A program made the translations under genes and the position numbers. Shown one piece after another: positions 1-11,996 of a stretch of DNA of 64,000 bases (positions are counted from its first letter, which is position 1; each line of letters starts with the position of its first letter). The notes under the pieces are model-generated. The model did not search any database, was not told where the DNA came from, and was given only the letters and a program-made list of their open reading frames with translations. The stretch is from Aulostomus chinensis (lineage: Eukaryota > Chordata > Actinopteri > Syngnathiformes > Aulostomidae). The stretch lies in the NCBI GenBank assembly GCA_037954235.1, contig JBBMOA010000002.1, positions 4,332,551 through 4,396,550 of the forward strand, written 5' to 3'.

Positions 1-265
1 GTCAAACACTTGATGAACTGGTTTACATACCGGAAACAAGTGAGAAGAAGTATAAATGCATTTAATCCCCTCTCCGTAAGTCACTGGTTGCTTTCTCATT
101 GATTCAACCATCCCAATATCTAATTATATTATTTGAATTATTAATATGCATATTGATACATCCAAACCAAAGGTATTCTCTGTCTTTTGACTTGTATTAC
201 TTTTCTAAATGTTTCCATTTTCATGACCAAGAGACTAAACTTGTTTTTTTTGTTGTTGTTCTCAC

Positions 266-337
266 CTGAACATCAATTTCCTGCATGTCATTGATAGGAA
301 ATCTTGAGTTAGAAGTTGAAGATGAGCCAAAGAATTC
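266..337 (-). CDS. Possible single exon of an unidentified minus-strand gene
   Basis: Read on the minus strand, these 72 bases are open in one frame (24 codons, ending MQEIDVQ). They are followed by a strong donor (CAG then GTGAGA, reading leftwards from 266) and preceded by a tcag acceptor with a weak pyrimidine tract. The frame stays open a little further upstream. I do not recognise the protein and found no second exon, so this may be chance. Confidence 0.25.
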
Positions 338-689
338 CTGACTGGGAACATTTGCACTTGTGGCTTTATGGTCATTATCTCTAAAGTTTTATGATTTAAA
401 TGCATTTGTGGTGTTTGTGTAAATGCTAACACAACAACTCGTACCCAGAGTAATGCACAAAGCTATAAAGCCATGCACTCATGGATATTTGTGGTCAAAA
501 CTTGCCTCATCCTTCGTTCATGAAAGTTGCAACTGTTTATTTGGGTCGTAAACTGAACCGAGGCCAAGGAGACGATAACGCAACAGTGGCATGAACCGAA
601 CCAACCTGAGCTCCCAAATGACACCAACAAAAAGGGTCTTTAGAAAGACTGGCAAACCTCCACAAACCCTGTAACCTTCATAACCAACA

Positions 690-1099
690 TAATCCGAGCA
701 CAAACATAAAACCCACAGAAAAGGCACCGCACTGGTGGTTTTCTTGGGGAAAATGGCAGACCCCTGTTGGGCGACTGCACAGCAACCAAAGTGTGTGAAA
801 CATTGAGTCGTAATGTCAACCAGAATACTAATAAAGCTGCTCAACAAAACACTGTGTTGAGCAAATCCCCATGAGGTAACAAGGATTTATGATGTTCATC
901 TGCTATATTTGTTGACTATTATTTTTGGAAAATAGATTATAATCCTCAGCGTAATCCAGCTTTGTCCCAGAACTTGAGATGGATCAGTGGAATCTTGTTT
1001 GGCGTCTGAGTTTGAGCACGCTCTGATCCCTGACTCCCCAATTTATTGTGATCTTGGAACAGCTGACCTCTGGCTTTAGGAGCGACTCAAATAGGATTA
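690..1099 (+). promoter_or_regulatory. Cluster of CRX/OTX-type homeodomain sites upstream of the PDE6 gamma gene
   Basis: TAATCC occurs at 690-695, 940-945 and 952-957, and its reverse GGATTA at 1094-1099, all within about 620 bases upstream of the start codon at 1309. TAATCC is the core bound by CRX/OTX factors that drive photoreceptor genes. About one such 6-mer per 2 kb is expected on both strands by chance, so four in 410 bases is enriched. No TATA box was identified. Binding is inferred from motif and gene context only. Confidence 0.45.
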
Positions 1100-1308
1100 A
1101 CACTGTAAAATATGGAAAATAGGAGACTGCTCAAGTTAAGAGACGTCAGAAATAGAAATGACTTAAGAAAGATGTTTGTAAACAAATGGGATGAGGTGGG
1201 AGGAGACGAGAGACGTGGGTTTGCAGGCACTGCAGCACACGGCCAGAGTTAATGAGATGAAAAAGTACAATCAAGAGTGATGTTTCTTTATGATCAACAG
1301 CATCCAAG

Positions 1309-1690
1309 ATGAACGCAGCAGGAGGACCCGGAGGCGCCAAGGCCGCTCCCCCAAAGTTCAAGCAGAAGGAGGCCAGGCAGTTCAAGAGCAAGGCTCCTAA
1401 AGCCGGACAGAAGGGGTGAGCTACATCCCACTCCTCATCCTCCAGCGCTCACACTTTCACAATACTTCATTTTGTTGTTGTTGTTTTACCACAGATTTGA
1501 CAATGATGTCCCTGGGATGGACGGTCTTGGAGGTAAGGACAGATTTTATCTGTAGTCTGGATCATGTTTAGATGTTAATTCTGGATTAATGTGTTGGTCC
1601 GTCTGTCCTGCAGACTCTGCAGTGGTCTGCCCCTGGGAGGCGTTCGGTGACATGGAGCTGAGCGACCTTGCCCAGTTTGGCATCGTCTAG
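1309..1690 (+). CDS. pde6h: Retinal cGMP phosphodiesterase inhibitory gamma subunit (PDE6H/PDE6G family)
   Basis: Coding exons are 1309-1415, 1495-1532 and 1614-1690, all with GT-AG introns, giving 73 residues. PDE6 gamma is the small inhibitory subunit that blocks the PDE6 catalytic site in photoreceptor outer segments and is displaced by activated transducin. Family marks seen are the basic central segment (PPKFKQKEARQFKSK, residues 14-28), the linker VPGMDGLG, and the C-terminal block CPWEAF ending LAQFGIV, which occupies the catalytic pocket in known members. At 73 residues it is shorter than the usual 83-87, and the missing part is N-terminal. The ATG follows an 'acag' at 1297-1300, so the start may lie in the second exon after a non-coding first exon. 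The family is clear; calling it the cone (H) rather than rod (G) paralogue is a best guess. Confidence 0.85.
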
Positions 1691-2520
1691 ACGGGTTAGA
1701 CAAGGTGTCCCACCCTGATCCTGGACAGATGTGTTTCATATTCTTCACCTTGTTTTGAGAGCTGAGTATCGCTGAAGAGGAGATTTCATCAGGCGTAGGT
1801 GCATCGGTCACTGTGGGACAGATCTCTGCAGGCTCAGGGTCGTATGAGGCACGCACTTGGAACCAGCACTGCCATACCGACCTCCAGTAGAGTGTTTCAA
1901 AAAGAAGTTTATTTTAAATCTCAAAGTATTCTCTGTATTTGATGAGTACTGTTTTAATCTTAGCGTGAAAATGAAAACGATATATATACACTTATACAAC
2001 TAGAGAGCATATCTCTGCTGAGGAGGGAAACGAACAGCTAATAGCTGTATTCTGCGATTGGTTTGAAATTATGATCCAGCTTCTACTTTTGATGCAGATG
2101 CTTTCCATCACATCTCATCCCAATCTGTTCATTACTGTTTGGAGATATCCCACCATCAATGAAAAGGATATTATTTAAAAGTTATAAAGAAAATCTGTTC
2201 ATTGTTTTTGTCTAATCCTGTGTATAGACCATCTCCTTGGCAGAGATAGATATAATCGCTAACCTGTATTAAAGTTACTTTCCCCAGGCCATTTGTTTCA
2301 TGTGTTTTTTCCCCCCCAATGATCAATACACTCAACCAGAACATCTCATGGGGTTAATTAGTTCTCTGTACTGTTGGTGGATGAGGACAGCGCAGAGGAG
2401 ATGTGTTCGAGGTTGTTACTGTACCAAAAGCCTATTCCGTTAGTCTGTCTGCTTGTCAACTTGTTGTTTCAACAGAAAAATGCCACTCTTTGCTCATATT
2501 TGATAGTTATTTTTAATAAA
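1691..2520 (+). terminator. 3' UTR of the PDE6 gamma gene, with polyadenylation signal
   Basis: The first clear AATAAA after the stop codon is at 2515-2520, so cleavage would fall around 2535-2550 and the 3' UTR would be about 850 bases. No coding potential is seen in this stretch. Confidence 0.5.
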
Positions 2521-2549
2521 AATCATGTACAGTAAGAGGTCTGTGTAAT

Positions 2550-4328
2550 TACTTCATTATGTCTGTCTGTAAGATGAAAAGAAAACAAAAATGATATTGA
2601 CATCAAAATCCAACCTCAACTGAATAATTTTAAATGATCAAATGTGTTTGTTATTCTTCAGAAGGAGCTTCCCTAATAATTCAGGAAACGACGTGGCTGG
2701 TGTGCCTCCTGAGAAAACATCAACAGCTGCGTTGTAATTGTAACACTCCCAAAAAATGACCCCCAGGCTGGTTTCTTAAGTTTTTGAAGTGCGACATCTA
2801 GTGGCCACAGTAACAACAGTCAGCAAATGGTTTCACACTGGAAAGTCATTGATAGCAGAAACTGAACATCCGTTTTGCTCCATGTTTCTGGCACCTTTAC
2901 TGGACACTTATATTTTCAGCTGTGTGTCAGTGAGTTGTAGTCTAACCTCAGCCACGCTCATTTGCCTAAACAAGAGACTTATGTGTCTCAACCTAACCAG
3001 ACCTTCACCGCAACGCCATCGAAATGATTGTAAAATGTTAAATATTCCATGGAAACACAAAGGGGTTTCCTGTCTCTTGCCCGTGGGCGTCAGATGTCCG
3101 GTTCAGCGCAGTGGCTCTTATCTCATGGTCACGGAATGAGAGAGTGACGTTTAACCTGGGGGCCAGAAACCCCAAGATCACATTGAAACACTCCACCGGA
3201 AGGGAGCGTTAATTTAGGAAATGCTCCACCAGGTCGAGGGTAGGAACAAACACCCTGCTGGGTCCTATTTTTTTTTTTTTTTAAATTTTAAAATACAGTT
3301 TGTAACATGCTGTAAATATAAAAAGACACAACAACCATCAGAGTCTCAGGAGGGATGGTTACACCTGTGGCTGAGGTTCTCTGGGCTCCACCTAATCTCT
3401 CCACCCTGCTCAATCCATATGTATGGCGACTGATCCCCATGTGGCTACTCCTAAGAGACCACCTTACTCTCCCTGGGGGTGGCTAGGCTCTCTCCTCCCA
3501 GACCCCACACCCCAGTCAGTCAGTCAGTATGGGTCAGAAACAGCTCCTTCAGTATCATTTCGCGGAACATTGGTTTCCCCCCGGTTGTGTCCCTAGTCCT
3601 CCTCTGGTTATGATGACCCACAACTGTCATGCCAAGTTCAGCATGAACCAGACCAAAACAGATGACACATCAGTGTGTGAGATCATTAGAGATTTGGGGT
3701 CTGGTCCAGAGAGCGGGTTTTGTGTAAACTCTGACATTTGTTAAGCCTGAATTGAGGGAAACTCTGAGTTTATTAAGCCTGAATTGAGGGAAACTCTGAG
3801 TTTATTAAACCTGAAATGAGGGAAACTCTGAGTTTCCAGTTCCAGAAAGAGAGGGAACTTAAACTGGGTCTGTTCCTGGGGTAACTTCCTCTGCGAACCT
3901 CACCTGCTCACTGGCAGGTTTTATTAGATCGACTCTTGAGTTTATCCCCTTCTCCTCCCTCCTGCTGCTCCTAATTGGCCCCACAGGATAAATCAGGTTT
4001 CTGAATCTGGATCTGGATCTGAATCTGCGGCGCTGTTAGACATGGCAGGCAGCAACAGGTTTGACTGGTCTGCCAGCATCCATATCCTCACACAGCTCCT
4101 CCTCTTCTGGTCCAAGATATTTATTGCGTTGATGTCACAGTGTCTGAACTGGGTTGAGTTTCAGATCTGGATTTTAAGTTGGGGCGTCTTCATTCGGACT
4201 CAGTTTAACCCTCTGTTGCACTCTTGCGTGATGGTTTTTGCATTGTTTCTTATTGCTCCATCATTTCTCTTTGTGTCAATTATCGTTTTACATTCTGGAG
4301 AAGAATGTCAAACACTGCCAGACAGGTA
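2550..4328. other. Intergenic stretch between PDE6 gamma and the GCAP relic
   Basis: No gene recognised. It contains a short T-rich run near 3269-3282 and the 32-bp tandem repeat listed separately. Open frames here are short and lack splice or family support. Confidence 0.5.
3741..3836. repeat. Three tandem copies of a 32-bp unit
   Basis: Units begin at 3741, 3773 and 3805, each of the form ttaagcctgaattgaggg followed by aaactctgagttta. The third copy has diverged slightly. Spacing is exactly 32 bases. No function is evident. Confidence 0.9.
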
Positions 4329-4465
4329 TAACAACATCAGATTTCAAACCTGCCCTTGAATCTTTTCTGGTTGATCAGAACCATGATGGTAAGTAGGGAC
4401 AGGAAGTACATCGGAAAGGAATGGCAGGAGTCCCCAGAGTGTACTTGAGCACATCGTGGTGGCAT
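4329..4465 (+). pseudogene. Decayed partial copy of a GCAP third exon and its donor
   Basis: This stretch aligns with the downstream GCAP gene in two blocks: 4330-4358 with 6484-6512, and about 4359-4465 with about 6674-6780. The 161 bases between the blocks (about 6513-6673, the acceptor and most of exon 3) are missing here. The retained part still reads LVDQNHD, the start of EF-hand 4, followed by an intact gtaagt donor and about 70 bases of homologous intron. By eye the second block is roughly 85% identical. It lies 1.1 kb upstream of the intact gene in the same orientation. No matching exons 1, 2 or 4 were found nearby, so it is a relic of a segmental duplication and not a gene. Confidence 0.85.
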
Positions 4466-4642
4466 CACTGGTGGTGATGTTCCATAGCAATGCTATCAGG
4501 CTTTGCCTCCTATCTGTAAGACTAAATTGAGGGCTTAAGGAGCTGTAAAACCCACTTGCTTTTAATGAACAAATGAATGAAACATTCATGAAATTTCATA
4601 AGTGAGGCCCAGTATTGTCTGATCCAAATCTGACAGAAATAC

Positions 4643-5007
4643 TACCCATCCATCCATTGTCTTCCGCTCATTCCTGTTAAGGGTTGCGGGGGGGGGAGCC
4701 AATCCCAGTGGCTACAGGTGAGAGGTGGGGTTCACCCTGGACAGGTCACCAGTCCATGGCAGGGCCAACACATAGAGACAGACAACCATTGGCTCTCCCA
4801 GCCACGCCTACGGTCAATTTAGAGTCTGGATTAACCTGGTCCCTCTTGATGTCTTTGGACTGTGGAGGAAGCTGGAGTACCAGAGAGAACCCAGCAGGAA
4901 CAGGGAGAACATGCAGACTCACCCAGAAAGACCCCGTGCTGCAGCTGGGACTCGAACCCAGAACCTTCTTGCTGTGAGGTGACAGTGCTGACCACTGCAC
5001 CACCATT
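4643..5007 (+). repeat. Dispersed repeat family, copy 1 (older variant)
   Basis: Starts with a (CCAT)n-type stretch, then a G-rich run, then a body shared with copies at 21893, 56634 and 63555 (for example ggacaggtcaccagtccatg and agacagacaaccattggctc). The end differs from the other copies: it has ggactcgaacccagaacctt and a 'gtgaggtgacagtgctgacc' tail. This resembles a 3' module common to several fish LINE/SINE-type repeats. Reading frames inside it are a by-product of the repeat. Confidence 0.85.
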
Positions 5008-5545
5008 CAGAAATACTATAAAAATGATAAATTAAAAGTACAAAGAAATAGATTTGTCTTGTCATTTTTTATCCAATAACTGGAGGAGAACATTTGTACT
5101 TTTCTTTTAGTTCATAGAACACAAACACAGACCCTTTACATGGACACACCACTTTTATTCAAACTGAGAAAGCGAAGAGGGAAACATTTGATCATCCGCC
5201 ATTGCCTTCTGCTAATTTGCGTCTCCGTAGCAGTGTTTAATTGGTTTAATGGGCTCTACTAAGTCTGCAATTATTTCTGGTCACTGTTTTTGGTACTTGG
5301 TAACAGGAACAGTGCCAGATTTTCAGACCCACTTGGACACACCTAGTTGGTGAAAGACCAAGTGACTAATGAGTTAACAAGATTGTCCCATCACGAGCCT
5401 TCCAAGCCCCTGCCTGCTCAGAGAGAGCGTGACAGAATACCAGTGTACTCGCGGGCAGCTGTTAGTCAGCAGGTGACGTTGGATCTACAGATGGAAAACT
5501 AATAATCACAGCGGGACATCTTTGATCAAATCTATTGAAAACACC
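5008..5545. promoter_or_regulatory. Upstream region of the first GCAP gene
   Basis: No TATA box or CRX core was identified within 150 bases of the start codon. This should contain the promoter and 5' UTR by position, but nothing in the sequence pins down a start site. Confidence 0.3.
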
Positions 5546-7704
5546 ATGGGACAAGAGGAGAGCCACAGCGAGGAGATGGGTTTGGCTCAGATTCAGGAGT
5601 TGTGCATCATTTTCATGAAGGAGTGTCCAAGTGGTGCGTTGCATTTACATGAGTTCAAGAGGATCTTTGGTGTACCAAGCAGCTCTGCAGAGGAGTCCCT
5701 CTACATTGAGACAATATTCCGCTCCTTCGACACAAATCATGTAAACTATTTTGAATATTCTTGAAAAAACATCTGATTTTCTGTACTCGTGTAAATGCTA
5801 ATTCAGAGGATGTGTTTGTAGGACAATGCTCTGGATTTCCTGGAGTATGTAGCAGCACTTCATCTGATCTTAAGGGGGAATCTTGAGGACCGGCTGAAGT
5901 GGTCTTTCAAGATGTATGACAAGGACGGCAATGGCAAGCTGGACAGACAGGAGGTGAAATGCATCGTACGGGTATGAAATATGCACATATTCATTAACAA
6001 CACTCATACTAAATGTGATGATGTTGGTTTTATGCAATTGTGAATGTTTTTTTTAGACACTAGAGTTAATTTGAGCCGGGTTCAAATTAACATGTTTCAT
6101 AACACAAATCCTTCTGAAGCCGATTATAGTCCTGGCCGAGGGGTTACGTACTGAGGGTCTCAGTATTAGCAGCTGAGACGTCTCTTTAGTGCTATTCCTG
6201 GCGTGAACCTCTTTGCTGTGCTTTATGGTAAGCCTCTAAATGGAGACGCTTCAAATTAACCCACTGACCACTTGATCTGATCGACTTGAAAGAGGCTGAT
6301 GTTTGTTTGTCCCAAAGCCAAATGATCTGTTCTTCATTACATAAGATATGAATTTTTAACACTGTGTGCTTCATTTGAAATCCACCTCAGATAAAATACA
6401 AGTGGATTTGAAAATGTTTCCTTCTTTGTTCCAGAACCTCAGTCACTTCATCTAGGAATTAAATGAAAACCCCTGGCATTTAGAACAACATCAAATTTCA
6501 GACCTGCCCTTGATGTTTTCATTGTGAGCCACTGAACGGAGGTCTAGATGCTTTACAGCTGGTGGCACACATGAAGACAGGTTCACACATTTCATGTATT
6601 TCACACAGATTCTTTACAAAATCAAGCTCCAGACGAGTGACATCAATTTGACGCCATCTGAAATCTGTGACAGAATCTTTGAGCTGGTTGACCAGAACCA
6701 TGATGGTAAGTACAGACAGGAAGTGCATCAGAAAGGAACAACAGGAGACCCCAGTGTGTACTTGAGCCCATCGAGGTGGTGATGGTGGTTTTGACAGGGA
6801 ACTACAATGAACAGTTTATACCTTTTAGCAGTTTCAATGCTGTATTACTACAAGTATGTCATTCCATGGTAAACTACATCCACTACAATCTGTCTTCACG
6901 TGTCCATACATGCACTGAGTTAAGTAGCACTCATGACTTCAGTGTGCATGAGGCTTGTCAGTCTTTTCGAATGCAATAATAATTTCTACTGTGACTTAAG
7001 TTTAAATCGTAAGTGCATTTACTTCATAAGACACAAAACAATTTGAATTTCTTTTTTCCTGTCGTCACCAACTAAGAATGTGCTATGAGTACAAAATTTG
7101 AGGTACATAGATTTAAACTGGATCATGGTAATTCAAGGAAGTATTTGCTGGAATGATGCAACTGGCAATATAAAAATAGCATGCAACAGCATAGTGGAGT
7201 CCTGATATCCAAAAATCTAAGTCCAGTGTACTCTAAAATACCAATAATCCCAAAATTCATGATTGGACTTCAGGATAAACAGGTGGATTTTTTGAAATCT
7301 CCTGTTAAAGTGTGAACAATGTTTAGATAATGTAAGTATCATGCCACATAATACTCATCATACTCATCAGCTGGAGGATTCCTACAATATATGACAAACG
7401 ATAAGATGTTTTCATAGCTGGAGAAATTATTTTGGCTTCAAGTAAAATGTTGACATTTTGGCCACAGAACTGGATGCAGTTCAATGTAGGCTGGATTATG
7501 GATGTTTTCCTTTGAGTTCAGGTGATTTTTCCCAGTCGTGTATTTGAACTCACCCATGTCTTGTTGCTTTTGTGCCACACAGGTCAGATAAGCTTGTCTG
7601 AGTTCATGGAAGGAGCGCAGAAGGATGAATGGGTCATGAACGTGTTTAAGTTGGATGTCAACCCCACCACCTGGGTCGTCCAGAATTGTGGGAAACTAAC
7701 ATGA
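5546..7704 (+). CDS. Guanylate cyclase activating protein (GCAP), first of tandem pair
   Basis: Exons are 5546-5740, 5822-5971, 6609-6705 and 7583-7704, giving 187 residues. GCAPs are calcium sensors on photoreceptor membranes: calcium-free, magnesium-bound GCAP activates retinal guanylate cyclase, calcium-bound GCAP inhibits it. The start at 5546 gives MGQEES, an N-myristoylation signal; an in-frame ATG at 5522 is not favoured because it would bury that glycine. EF-hand 1 is degenerate (ECPSG, residues 25-29, then LHLHEF), as in all GCAPs. EF2 (DTNHDNALDFLE), EF3 (DKDGNGKLDRQE) and EF4 (DQNHDGQISLSE) keep acidic residues at loop positions 1 and 12. EF2 with Asn at position 6 and the ending VMNVFKLDVNP resemble GCAP2 more than GCAP1/3. 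The exact orthologue among fish GCAPs cannot be fixed by eye. No frame damage seen. Confidence 0.9.
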
Positions 7705-8136
7705 CCCCTCACTGGCCACACATTTGGTCTGAGGTTGACAGAGAACTGCTGGCTTTTAAAGCTTTGTCTGTCTCTCCCTACGGTGAGCCTCTTGTGATCG
7801 GAGGCTGGAGAGCAGTCAACTGCATTTTTACAGCCGATGTTCTGGCGTGATTTTGACGGCTGGTCCTGAGGTCCAGATTCCAGGCTGCACCCCTCCGAGG
7901 ACAAATAATGCATGCAGGATGTTTGCTGCAAAATCCAGAGCAGCCAAATATTGGGTATTTATTGTTGTTGCATATTTTATAGTTGAAGAATGGTGGGCAT
8001 AGTTTTGTAAGAAAATTAACAGCATCTAAATTAAAATGTCTGTTTTGATAGCGTAGTGACTTTGACAATCAAAATTAACATTGCATTTATTAAGTTTTAA
8101 ATATAAATGTTTTTGATAAATTACAAACAGAAATAA

Positions 8137-8150
8137 ATATATATACAGTA

Positions 8151-8182
<32 letters not shown>

Positions 8183-8205
8183 TTTATTTATACACACACA
8201 CACAT
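8137..8205. repeat. AT-rich compound microsatellite (TA)n, (TTTA)n, (CA)n
   Basis: An alternating ta run, interrupted at 'cagtatac', passes into tttatttattta and then acacacacac. It lies in or just after the 3' UTR of the first GCAP gene. Confidence 0.9.
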
Positions 8206-11186
8206 ATAAGAAATATAGTTGTGGCGTAATTGACTCGGCATTCTTTGGCATTGCACCATGCTCCATCAGCTCCATCCACCCCTGCCATGCTTTTTACCCA
8301 AGTTAGCTCTAAGTTCAGGAGCTCCCCTCTGAAGCTCAGCATTCTCACTCACAGCATGGATAGGAGCGTCACTCACGCGCTCTCATTAGATGGCCTGCTG
8401 GCCCCGACACACTGTTGTGGTGGAACTGGCAGTAAAGATCTGTTGGACTGCAAGCTATAATAAATAATGCTAACGTGGTAGAAATGTGCCAGTGTGCTTT
8501 TCTGTGTGCAGGGACTTTAAAAAGCATGTCTGCTGTTGCCAGAACTCCACCAACCTCATTTCTGGTTTTTTCCATCCTCCCAATGCAGCATGAGGCATTT
8601 TCTGAAAAGCCACTAACTTAGAAATGAACTCGCACCTCTGCTTCACCCAAACTCGTCAGTTCAGAAATTCTCATAATTTGTTCATCACTTGGGAACAGCA
8701 GAAACAAGGATTTTCAGGTTTGGAGTCCACAGCAGCAGTCATCAGTGACACAGTATAATACGGTTTCTGTGACTTCCATTAAATATTACTGTTCAAAATA
8801 CTGCAGTTTTTACGTGTCACCGTGATGGTTAACATGGTTTGGTTTGGGAAACATCATGATTTGGGTTGAAACAAGAACGGAGAGTCAAAGGTACAAAATA
8901 TGTAATCAATAAAACAAATCTGGTGCCACCACAGAGTCAGTAGTATTGAAGCCAGCGTCTGGAGTTTATGAATGCATCCACTCATGTGCTTCCTATGTAA
9001 GATGAGCTCATGTTGGGTGAGCATCGTCTTTCTTGTGTTGTATTTCCCATTTGTTTATGCTTCCAAGGACTCTGACTTAATGTGACAAAGAAACCAAATG
9101 TTTTATCCACTCATTTATTTATGTTTTGAGCGATGGAAAATGGAACATACACGGTTTGAAGTTGAAAATTCAGTCTCATGTTATTTCTGTTCCACTGATT
9201 TCAGATGAATTGCATTCATTTTGTCATTCAAGTTCATATTTTTGTACAAATATCATGTTGTGTTTTATTCAGCTGCTTTCGACTTCGGTCTCTGCCTGTG
9301 CCACAAAGAGTCACAAAATATCAAACCCAAGCGTTCACCGGAATCCTCTTAATAAAACCAAACTTTGAAACAATGTGTTGTCAGACGAGGTCACCGGAGC
9401 CCTGAGACGAGCCACAGACGCTGCCTGAAGGAGACATCAATGTGGCAAAGACGTGCGAGTGACTGTGTAATGCAGAATTTGGTTGCTCCTCATAAATTTG
9501 TAATGTCGAAAAATTCCCAAGTTGCACCCAGGAGGCCGGAATCCGATGGCTGACCAAGTGCTGGACGGAAAGTTACAGATGCAAACTGTGAGGTTGGTTC
9601 TCGGTTCTCAGAGATTTACAAGTTGAGGCGTTCCACCGGCCTCTCCTAGTTGAGAACCGCTGCTGCAGACGGTCAGATGTGGCAGTGGACAACAGCTTAT
9701 GTAGAAGAGATCCAGATCTAATAATGTCAGTTCTACATGATAAAAAGTACACCTGGTACTCATCTATGTCCTGGGAATCGGTTATGAGCTTGAGAATTGT
9801 GGGTGTTTGGCAGGAACTGGAAAAGTTTGCAATGCTTCATGTGACCAGCAGAGGCTGATGTCATTGGTTCACCTCCTCTCCACCGCTACTCCAGCTGATA
9901 TGCATAGTTACTGTTTAAATGATAAATTTCCCACTTGCTGTGACCCCGACGAGCAACTGAAACCAGCAAGAGAGGAGGGTGGTGGATGGGTGGGTGGGGG
10001 GGAGGGTTTATGAAGGGGGAGGGGAGTTCAGCCCGGGTCAAGGGGAAGAGACAGATGGGAAGGAGGGGTGCACTAGACTTGAAGCTGATTAGAGGTGCAC
10101 AACAGAACGTCATACAAAACGATACAACCCAACTATAAGATGAAACCTCTAAAAAACTCATTGTCAAACCGGGAAACTATGACACAGAAATTACAAGAGT
10201 TCAACTAACACATAAAACTTGCGGTATTTGGAGAACTGACCTCCAGGGGTCTGAAGCAAAAGCCTGCCAGGGGACCTTCGACCTGACCTGTGCACCCTAT
10301 AAACCTCGCAGTCACAACCACGGCAAAATCCTCGCTGCTTTTGAACAGTTCGTTCCATCTGTCAGGCTATCGATAAGTAGACATATCTGAAGAATCGTTT
10401 AACAGATTACATGAAATCTAGAGTCCAGCCCAGAGCGGACTGGTGGAGCTGGCCTCACACCCCTAGGTGTACCAGAACCAGCCTGTACTTCAGCTGGGCC
10501 TGGAGACCTGAGCATACCGCCACGAACGGATGATTGTAAAGTTAGACAACACGCGGTTGTAAAATACAATAGCAACATAAAAAAAATGAGCACAGCCTAC
10601 TGGACATCCACAGAGATTGCTTTTAAACCCTTCCATCAACCAGTGTCTTAAATTTTGTGACAATAGTGTCTCATCACGCTAAAAACATCTGCATAAAAAC
10701 CCTCAAGGAGGCTAATCTGAGCTGCAGCTGCCTACTGTGGCTCAGCAGCACAGTCCACAAGATGATTTGTGTCTGAGTGGGCTTCACTCGCCGCATCACA
10801 CTGTTGAGCGTTGAGCAGTTTTTCACCACAGCCTCTGGCCTGTTTGGTGTGGGTTTTGCTGGTTTCACCAAGGCAAGTCTGCAGTTTGTAGCAGCGCTTC
10901 TGTGACACAAGCCTCACTGTCAGTCTCAGCAGCTGCAGCTGATCCATTCAGCAAAAACACGAGGTGAACGCTGCTCTTTCCACCCATTCATTCACAACCC
11001 TGTTTCCAGAGGGGCTCCTGATGTGTGCCCAGAACCTCTTCATTGCTGTGCTGGATCACTTTTACTGTAGAGACAGTGAATATTTACATTGGCTGGTTGA
11101 AAAGGGCGGAGACAGGCTTTTCGTGTGCCTTTGATGAAAGAAGCACAATGATTCTACTTTGTGGTTACACTTTACAAGAAGGTACA

Positions 11187-11262
11187 CAGCTAACTAACAG
11201 GTTAACGAACAGGTTAACTAACAGGTTAACTAACAGGTTAACTAACAGGTTAACGAACACAT
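11187..11262. repeat. 12-bp minisatellite, about six copies
   Basis: The unit is aacaggttaact, with c/g variants at one position. The array lies upstream of a poly-G run at about 11331-11348. It produces an artificial repetitive peptide in both orientations and is not coding. Confidence 0.9.
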
Positions 11263-11399
11263 TGGAGTCTGATGACCGATACTTGGGTAGAGAGAAGGAG
11301 GGGGAGGGGTGGGAGGATGTATGGGTAGGCGGGGGGGGGGGGGGGGGGTTCACACTGTCTTGACATACTCACAGCTTGGCCTCAGCATTGACATGGACC

Positions 11400-11575
11400 A
11401 TCATTATCATGATAATAATAATAATAATAATGATAATAATAATAATGATAATAATGATAATAATAATAATGATAATAATAATAAGTAGTAGTATTATTAT
11501 ATATGATATAATGATCATATTAATAAGTATTTTTATTATTATTATTGTTGTTGTTGTTGTTGTCGTCGTCTTATC
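11400..11575. repeat. Imperfect (AAT)n/(TGA)n then (TTG)n microsatellite
   Basis: Trinucleotide-periodic AT-rich sequence, with taataataa blocks interrupted by tga, ends in a ttgttgttgtcgtcgtc run at about 11544-11570. Any reading frame through it is low-complexity Ile/Met and not a gene. Confidence 0.9.
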
Positions 11576-11996
11576 TGTTATCAGGCTGTTAAATAACTAG
11601 TTTTCCAAGCCCATGCGGGGTGCAGGCTGGATTTAGATGTCATCCCTAATCTCTCGGGGAGCTGCTGGGTGGTGGCCAACCACAGACACACTCCGCCCTG
11701 GACCTCTGCCTTGGATGCAAACACGTTAAGTTGTTAAGTAGACTTGTTCCCTTGAGGATTGTATTCGTTTGATTTGCAGAAAGCCAGCCACATTAAAGGG
11801 TTTGTGGAGGGATTTGGAGAGATCAATGGCAAGTCAACTGGATCTGGCCTGCAGGTTTCCTTTAAATAGCCTCCGCAGCACCAGGCTGCTGTGGGACGCG
11901 AGCTATGGATTCATGTTTAATGCATTGAGATCAATGCGCTTGATGGCTTCTGTCTAGGTTTCTCTGTATTATATCAATGCTTTGCTCCCTCATATT

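Larger units (their letters stand above)
7705..11996. other. Intergenic region between the two GCAP genes
   Basis: It holds the 3' UTR of the first GCAP gene (an AATAAA lies near 8132), AT-rich microsatellites, a G-rich tract near 9990-10025 and the minisatellites listed separately. No protein, tRNA or transposase similarity was recognised. The promoter of the second GCAP gene should lie at its right end, but no clear core elements were seen. Confidence 0.4.

Noticed and set aside
4042..4359. 105-codon hydrophobic open frame upstream of the GCAP genes
   Set aside because: No family resemblance; its end overlaps the GCAP relic in a different sense, and no signal supports translation.
11376..11600. 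Ile/Met-rich open frame
   Set aside because: Pure trinucleotide repeat translation.
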